Below are positions 59,252 through 64,000 of a stretch of DNA of 64,000 nucleotides, one piece after another. A program made the translations under genes and the position numbers. Source of the stretch: Rhodococcus triatomae BKS 15-14 (lineage in GTDB: Bacteria; Actinomycetota; Actinomycetes; Mycobacteriales; Mycobacteriaceae); NCBI GenBank assembly GCA_000341795.1, contig AODO01000010.1, forward strand, positions 62,001 through 126,000, given 5' to 3'. Below the pieces are notes generated by a model. It did no database searches. It worked only from the letters and a program-made list of their open reading frames with translations, and was not told the DNA's origin. Within the stretch, counting starts at the first letter, position 1, and every line of letters begins with the position of its first letter.

Positions 59252-61264
59252 TCAGGGCAGGTCCCGCCACGCGACGAGGACCTCGTGCACCGCCTCGGCG
59301 CCGTGCAGCGGATCGGGCGGCGCGGGCAGGTCCGCCGGGTACAGCAGGAACGGCGTGGTCTGGAGGCCGCCGAGGCCGCCGTGGGATCCGACCTGCTCCT
59401 CGAACGCCGCGACCTCGTCCGTGTCCGGCCAGAACCGTCCGCCGACCATGATGTCGGCGACGTTGTCGAATCCGTCGGTGCGCCGAATCCGTTCGAGCGC
59501 CCCGTCACCGAACTCGGCCAGCGGGTCGCGGCCCGAGACGACGCCGGTGTCGACGTCGACGCTGCCGCCGTCGCCGAGCACCACGGATCCTGCGCGTTCG
59601 CGCGCGACGAGCAGGAACCCGATACCGGGGTGTGCGGTGAGCGCCGGGAGCAGTCCCGGATGGCGGTCGTCGATCCACTCGCGGGTGGCGCGACCGGGAG
59701 TCTCGGGGAAACTGACCAGTCCGAGGTTGCCCGACGCCAACACCACGGGTGTCCCCGGCGGGACCGGTGTCGTCGTGTCCACCGGCGCGGCCCGCAGGCT
59801 GGCCTCGACGTACCCGAGGCCCTCCGCGCCGCGTCCACGGGTTCCCGTCGCCACGGCGTCCCGCGACCGGGCCGGCGGAACCGGGAGGTCTCCGCAGGCG
59901 CGCAGGACCAGCTGTTCGAGGCTCTCGCCGTAGCGGCTGCTGAAGGTCGCACCCTGGCTCTGCCCGTGGTCGGAGAGCACCACGATCCGGTAGGGGCGCC
60001 GCGTCTGGGCGGCGACGGCGACGATCATGCCGATCTCGGCGTCGAGTTTGCGCAGCACCGCGCGCGTTTCGGGGCGTTCGATCCCGGAGTGGTGCGAGAC
60101 CTCGTCGTAGCCGACGAGGTCGACGTAGATCGCCGACCGGCCCGCGACGAGGTCGCCGACGACTGCGGAGACGACGACGTCGGTCTCGACGACCGTGGTG
60201 AACGCCCGCACCAGGGGGTAGAGGCCGCCGCGCCGGACCCGTGGCGTCACGTCGCGGCGGCGCTGCGCGTACGCCTGCCGGATCTCGCGGATCACCTCGG
60301 CGACGAGGCGGATCGTGGTCCGGGCGGCGCCCGCCGGGTCGGCGAAGTAATTGGCGTAGCCGGCGGCGCCGCCGCCCATCCGGGCGCCGCGCATGCGGCT
60401 GACGACGAGGACGTTGTCGGCGGCGCCGCCGGTGAACAGGTTGCCGCGGCTGGCGCCGTCCCCGACGGCGAGCAGGCCGGGCCGGTGGGCGCGCTCGATC
60501 TCCCGGGCGGCGTTGTCGGCGGGGTTGCTGAACACGGACACCGCGCCGCGGGTCTTGTCGTACCAGCGAAACGCCGGGACGTTGTGGTTGTCGCCGTGCA
60601 GGATTCCGAGTTGGCTGGCGCCGGTCTGGCTGCTCCAGTCGGTGTGCCAGGGCGTCAGTCGATGCGATCCGCCGTGCACGAGCTTCGCGAGGTGGGGCAC
60701 GACGCCGTCACCGACCGCCCGCCGCAGGACGTCGTGGCCGAGGCCGTCGATCTGGATGCACAGCAACCCGGGACGCGCGGTGCCGCCGCCGGTTTCGGGC
60801 ATCCCGGCTCGGCGCAGCCGGGACCGGTTGCGCCGCACCAGCATCAGGCGATACGTGTCGTCGCGGCGGGCGGCGATCGCGCCGGCGACGCCGGACCCGA
60901 CGAGGGAGAGCATCACCGCCAGCAGCAGCAGATCGCCGGGATCCTCCGCGGTCGCGAGCGGGACCAGCCACACCGCGAGCATCATGATCAGCCAGTTCCC
61001 GGCGAACGCGCCGACGAACAGGAGTGCCGGGCCGACCCACAGCATCGCCCGGACGAGCAGTGGCCACAGGACCACGGACAGGACACCGAACACGAGGGCC
61101 AGGGACAGGGCGGCGGGGATCGTCGCCAAGGGACCGCCGGCGGGGGCGGCCACGAGCCGGACGCCGGGCAGCACGGCGTCGATCACCACCAGCGCGGCAG
61201 CCGACAGCAGCCACAGGACGACGAATTCGGTGGCGAGTCTCGCGACGGTACCGACGGTGCGCAC
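59252..61264 (-). CDS. Holin-IV-like membrane domain fused to alkaline-phosphatase-superfamily phosphodiesterase
   Basis: A 670-residue membrane enzyme. Residues of about 1-130 contain four helices like the phage-holin family IV (EFVVLWLLSAAALVVIDAVLPGVRLV, LFVGAFAGNWLIMMLAVWL). The C-terminal part is a type I phosphodiesterase/nucleotide pyrophosphatase domain: metal site LLCIQIDGLGHDVL (about residues 158-171), the nucleophile region WSSQTGASQLGILHGDN (about 204-220), YDEVSHHSG (about 345-353) and VLSDHGQSQG (about 387-396). It should face outside and cleave phosphodiesters; the substrate is unknown. The GTG at 61264 follows TACGAT by six bases (leaderless), so the long open frame upstream is not coding. 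Confidence 0.87.
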   Translation of the reverse strand: MRTVGTVARLATEFVVLWLLSAAALVVIDAVLPGVRLVAAPAGGPLATIPAALSLALVFGVLSVVLWPLLVRAMLWVGPALLFVGAFAGNWLIMMLAVWLVPLATAEDPGDLLLLAVMLSLVGSGVAGAIAARRDDTYRLMLVRRNRSRLRRAGMPETGGGTARPGLLCIQIDGLGHDVLRRAVGDGVVPHLAKLVHGGSHRLTPWHTDWSSQTGASQLGILHGDNHNVPAFRWYDKTRGAVSVFSNPADNAAREIERAHRPGLLAVGDGASRGNLFTGGAADNVLVVSRMRGARMGGGAAGYANYFADPAGAARTTIRLVAEVIREIRQAYAQRRRDVTPRVRRGGLYPLVRAFTTVVETDVVVSAVVGDLVAGRSAIYVDLVGYDEVSHHSGIERPETRAVLRKLDAEIGMIVAVAAQTRRPYRIVVLSDHGQSQGATFSSRYGESLEQLVLRACGDLPVPPARSRDAVATGTRGRGAEGLGYVEASLRAAPVDTTTPVPPGTPVVLASGNLGLVSFPETPGRATREWIDDRHPGLLPALTAHPGIGFLLVARERAGSVVLGDGGSVDVDTGVVSGRDPLAEFGDGALERIRRTDGFDNVADIMVGGRFWPDTDEVAAFEEQVGSHGGLGGLQTTPFLLYPADLPAPPDPLHGAEAVHEVLVAWRDLP

Positions 61265-61375
61265 GCTCGGATCGTAGGGCCGTTGCGGTGCTACGGTCGG
61301 CAGACCCGCGCGCGGTGGGTGTCGGCTGATCGCCGAGACGGGACCGTCACCGGGGCTAGCGCGGCGAGGGGTGCG

Positions 61376-62131
61376 ATGGTGGTGGACATCCGATGGCTCG
61401 GCCACGCGACGGTCTCGCTCACCGACGGCGCGACGACGGTGCTGACCGATCCGGTGCTGACGGGCCGGGTCGGGCATCTGCGGCGTCGCCGTGGCCCGAT
61501 CCCGCTGACGCTGCTCGGTCGTCCCGACGTGGTCGTGCTCTCGCACCTGCATGCCGATCACACGCACCTGCCTTCGCTGGCGTTGCTCGATCCGTCGATC
61601 CCGATCGTGGTGCCGCGCGGCGCGACGGACGGGTTCGCCGCGTTGCGTCGGTTCGGTGACCGGCTGATCGAGCTCGCACCGGGTGAGGTTGCGGTGGTCG
61701 GCTCGGTGTCGGTGCGGGCGGTGCCGGCCGACCACGACGGCAGGCGGTGGCGACGGGGGCCGCGCACGGTGTCGGCGCTCGGCTACGTGGTGGAGGGTGA
61801 GGCGAGCACCTACTTCGCCGGGGACACCGCATTCGATCCGGCGATCGCCGAGTGGGTGCCGCGCTGTGACGTCGCGTTGCTCCCGGTCGGCGGGTGGGGG
61901 CCGACTCTCGGTCCTGGTCACATGGATCCGCAGGCGGCGGCCCGGGCCGCGGAGGTGGTCGCGGCCGCGGTCTCGGTGCCGGTCCACTTCGGGACGCTGT
62001 GGCCGATCGGGCTCGATGCGGTGCGGCCGCAGCTGTTCCTGCCGCCCGGTGGAGATTTCGTGCGGCGGGCGCGGGCGGCGGGTTTGGCGGCGGTCGAACT
62101 CGCTCCCGGCGAGGAGTACCGGACGGTCTGA
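61376..62131 (+). CDS. MBL-fold metal-dependent hydrolase (UlaG-like)
   Basis: A 251-residue metallo-beta-lactamase-fold hydrolase. The metal site HLHADHTHLP is at about residues 57-66 (H-x-H-x-D-H), the further ligands are in VPADHDGRR (His, about 114-122) and YFAGDTAFDP (Asp, about 138-147), and the last His is in VPVHFGTLWP (about 201-210). Opening MVVDIRWLGHATVSL is typical of the UlaG/YtnP-like group acting on lactones or phosphodiesters. ATG 61376 has GAGGGG upstream. It is divergent from the holin-phosphodiesterase gene. Confidence 0.9.
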   Translation: MVVDIRWLGHATVSLTDGATTVLTDPVLTGRVGHLRRRRGPIPLTLLGRPDVVVLSHLHADHTHLPSLALLDPSIPIVVPRGATDGFAALRRFGDRLIELAPGEVAVVGSVSVRAVPADHDGRRWRRGPRTVSALGYVVEGEASTYFAGDTAFDPAIAEWVPRCDVALLPVGGWGPTLGPGHMDPQAAARAAEVVAAAVSVPVHFGTLWPIGLDAVRPQLFLPPGGDFVRRARAAGLAAVELAPGEEYRTV

Positions 62132-62326
62132 CATGTTGAGCAATCGTGACCAGGGAGTAACGGAGAACGCCGTCCGCGCGACGCACCAGGTGGGACCATG
62201 AGAAAAGTCGAGACCGCGGTTCGCCTGTGCGGGCCGCGCAGAGTGCAGGCAGGTAGCGCGGGTGGCGAGCGGGTCGGCCGATTCGCCGGATTGCACCTAT
62301 TTCTGACAGCGCAAGGTGGTCGTACG

Positions 62327-62656
62327 GTGAGCGAATCGACGAGAAGCGTCGCGGTCGATCCTGGTGAGGTCGAGCTCGCGGATCTGCGGGCCGAACTCGA
62401 CGGGATCGACGATCGGTTGCTGGAACAGGTGCGGGCCCGGATCGAGGTGTGCACCCGGATCGCCCGGCTCAAGCGCAGGCACTCCATTCCGGTGATGCAG
62501 CCGGGGCGGGTCGGCGCGGTGCACGAACACGCCCGTACGTACGCCCTCGACCACGACATGTCGCCGCAGTTCCTCCGCGACCTCTACGACCTGCTGATCG
62601 CGGAGACGTGCCGGGTGGAGGACCTGATCGTCGAGGATCCACCCGATCCGATCTGA
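62327..62656 (+). CDS. AroQ-type chorismate mutase family, probably 4-amino-4-deoxychorismate mutase
   Basis: A 109-residue helical mutase. The first helix ELADLRAELDGIDDRLLEQVRARIEVCTRIARLKRRH has the catalytic Arg and the D-x-x-L-x-x-L pattern of AroQ enzymes; IPVMQPGRVGAVHEHARTYALDHDMSPQFLRDLYDLLIAETCRVED forms the other helices. Plain chorismate mutase is possible, but the next gene, 10 bases downstream, encodes an aminodeoxychorismate synthase, and the pair matches PapB/PapA of p-aminophenylalanine pathways, where this enzyme rearranges aminodeoxychorismate. GTG 62327 has AAGGTGG upstream; a longer frame from 62198 has no ribosome site. Confidence 0.85.
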   Translation: MSESTRSVAVDPGEVELADLRAELDGIDDRLLEQVRARIEVCTRIARLKRRHSIPVMQPGRVGAVHEHARTYALDHDMSPQFLRDLYDLLIAETCRVEDLIVEDPPDPI

Positions 62657-62666
62657 GGGGTAAGTC

Positions 62667-64000
62667 GTGCGGACACTGCTGATCGACAACTACGACTCGT
62701 TCACGTACAACCTGTACGCGCTGTTGACGGAGGTCAACGGGTGCACACCGATCGTGGTGGCGAACGACGAGCAGTGGTCGGCGGTGTCCCTGGCCGACGT
62801 CGACAACGTGGTGGTCTCCCCCGGGCCGGGGCGTCCGGATCGGCACCGGGACTTCGGGATCAGCGCGCAGGCGTTGACCGACACCGGGTTGCCGGTGCTC
62901 GGGGTCTGTCTGGGGCATCAGGGACTGTGCCACCTGTTCGGGAGTCCGGTCGTCACGGCGCCGGAGCCGCGGCACGGGCGGATCAGTCCGGTCCGTCACG
63001 ACGGCGAGGGCCTGTTCGCGGGCCTGCCGTCGCCGTTCGACGCGGTCCGCTACCACTCGCTCGCGGTGGAGGAGATCTCCGACGAGCTGGTCGCCCAGGC
63101 CTGGTCCGACGACGGGGTGCTGATGGCGGTGCGGCACCGGGAGCGGCCGCTGTGGGGTGTGCAGTTCCACCCGGAGTCGATCTGCACCGAGTACGGACGC
63201 GAGTTGCTCGCGAACTTCGCGGCGGCGACACCGGTCCGGGCGCGGCGACCGGCGCCGCCCCCGCCGCGTCCGCCCGCCGCGGAACCGAGCCACCGGTACC
63301 GGGTGCGGTCGGTGCGGGTGGATCGGGCCGCGGATCCGCAGAAGGTGTACGAGCGGTTGTTCGCGGGCGGGCCGAACGGATACTGGCTGGACGGGTCGGG
63401 GGCGGGCGAGTCCGACGGCAGGTTCTCGGTGATGGGTGACAGTTCGGGACCGCGTGCCGAGTACGTGACCTACCGGGTGCCGGAAACGACTGTGCGGGTG
63501 ACCCGTTCGGACGGCTCGGAGGACGAGATTCGCAGCACCCTGTTCGACTACCTGGACGCAAGGCTGCGGGAGCGGTCGGTGGCGGCGCGGCCGGATCTGC
63601 CGTTCGGGTTCTGCCTCGGCTACGTCGGCTACCTCGGGTACGAGCTGAAAGCCGACACGGTCGGTCAGTTGGCGCACGCGTCCGAACAGGCCGACGCCGC
63701 ACTGGTGTTCGCCGACCGCGCCGTCGTGATCGACCACGACGCCGGGTGCGCGTACCTGCTCGCGCTCGAACCGCACGACACCACCGACCCGGCCGCGACG
63801 CGGTGGCTGCAGGAGACCTCGACGGTGATCCGGGAACTCGACGACGATCACGGCGCCCCGCCCGCCGGCGCTCCCCCGCTGGTCCCGACCCCGCGGGACG
63901 TGCCGGTGACCTTCCGGCACGACCGGTCCACCTATCTGCGGTTGATCGAGCAGTGCCTGGCGGAGATCGGTTCGGGCGAATCGTACGAGGTGTGCCTGAC
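62667..64000 (+). CDS. Fused aminodeoxychorismate synthase (PabAB/PapA-like), 3' end outside window
   Basis: N-terminal part of a two-domain enzyme making 4-amino-4-deoxychorismate from chorismate and glutamine. Residues of about 1-190 are a class I glutamine amidotransferase: LLIDNYDSFTYNL at the start, PGPGRPD, the nucleophile Cys in GVCLGHQGLC (about 79-88) and the His/Glu of GVQFHPESI (about 165-173). A Pro-rich linker (APPPPRPPAAEP) precedes the PabB-like domain, which begins near residue 215 and shows FGFCLGYVGYLGYELK and, just before the window ends, LAEIGSGESYEVCL. It is coupled to the mutase gene. Anthranilate synthase is less likely given the partner. Confidence 0.92.
   Translation, partial: MRTLLIDNYDSFTYNLYALLTEVNGCTPIVVANDEQWSAVSLADVDNVVVSPGPGRPDRHRDFGISAQALTDTGLPVLGVCLGHQGLCHLFGSPVVTAPEPRHGRISPVRHDGEGLFAGLPSPFDAVRYHSLAVEEISDELVAQAWSDDGVLMAVRHRERPLWGVQFHPESICTEYGRELLANFAAATPVRARRPAPPPPRPPAAEPSHRYRVRSVRVDRAADPQKVYERLFAGGPNGYWLDGSGAGESDGRFSVMGDSSGPRAEYVTYRVPETTVRVTRSDGSEDEIRSTLFDYLDARLRERSVAARPDLPFGFCLGYVGYLGYELKADTVGQLAHASEQADAALVFADRAVVIDHDAGCAYLLALEPHDTTDPAATRWLQETSTVIRELDDDHGAPPAGAPPLVPTPRDVPVTFRHDRSTYLRLIEQCLAEIGSGESYEVCL

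Noticed and set aside
61265-62296. N-terminal extension of the holin-phosphodiesterase frame upstream to 62296
   Set aside because: It runs antisense through the MBL hydrolase gene, whose metal motif is intact; the GTG at 61264 has a leaderless promoter signature.

Overview
The window is GC-rich actinobacterial chromosome, most likely from a Rhodococcus or a close relative in the mycolic-acid-containing Nocardiaceae. The evidence is IdeR/DtxR-type iron boxes, a sigK-rskA locus ordered as in Mycobacterium tuberculosis, UsfY-like stress proteins, F420-dependent oxidoreductases, a Ku protein, and many genes with a TANNNT box six bases before an ATG or GTG (apparently leaderless mRNAs). The species cannot be fixed from the sequence alone. 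I saw no rRNA, tRNA or CRISPR array.

Layout. 1-3.5 kb: an iron-siderophore import operon (two FecCD permeases, one fused to an RDD domain) divergent from an iron-regulated gene, with iron boxes between them and a third iron box overlapping a promoter for a possible small RNA. 3.5-8.2 kb: housekeeping genes (hotdog thioesterase, type II NADH dehydrogenase, glutamate dehydrogenase, a secreted protein). 8.2-14.3 kb: an accessory region with a tyrosine recombinase, an HTH protein, a RES/MbcA-type toxin-antitoxin pair and a flavin monooxygenase/TetR pair. Three directly repeated sites shaped like XerCD dif sites divide it into two modules. 14.3-20.6 kb: a LivFGHM-type ABC importer with LivH, LivM and LivG fused in one 914-residue protein, a SnoaL-like protein and a divergent TetR with a clear operator. 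20.6-22.3 kb: a thioesterase and an F420-type oxidoreductase.

22.3-40.3 kb: a general-stress and DNA-repair island led by a SigF/SigB-type sigma factor and its anti-sigma kinase. Promoter-like motifs of the form GTTT-N16-GGG(T/A/C)A precede the sigma operon itself and many stress genes (DUF6328, a 27-residue membrane peptide, methyltransferase/CDGSH, UsfY-like, ku, a SAP/Rho-N-like protein). Five more lie at 56.8-58.9 kb in front of CsbD, DUF6131, DUF5709 and others, where a second anti-sigma paralogue also sits. UvrA2-like protein, Ku and photolyase are the repair genes.

40.4-53.0 kb: transporter, SDR-type enzymes and an acyl-CoA synthetase, then the lipid-modification operon FAD oxidoreductase/DUF1365/cyclopropane-type methyltransferase/DUF1295/sigK/rskA. 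A divergent pair of SigK-like promoters lies between this operon and a secreted lipocalin, which suggests one SigK-controlled unit. 53.0-58.9 kb: a DrrAB-like ABC exporter, a secreted protein, VKOR and the second stress cluster. 59.3-64.0 kb: a holin/phosphodiesterase fusion, an MBL hydrolase, and a chorismate mutase/aminodeoxychorismate synthase pair that leaves the window and suggests a p-aminophenylalanine-type pathway.
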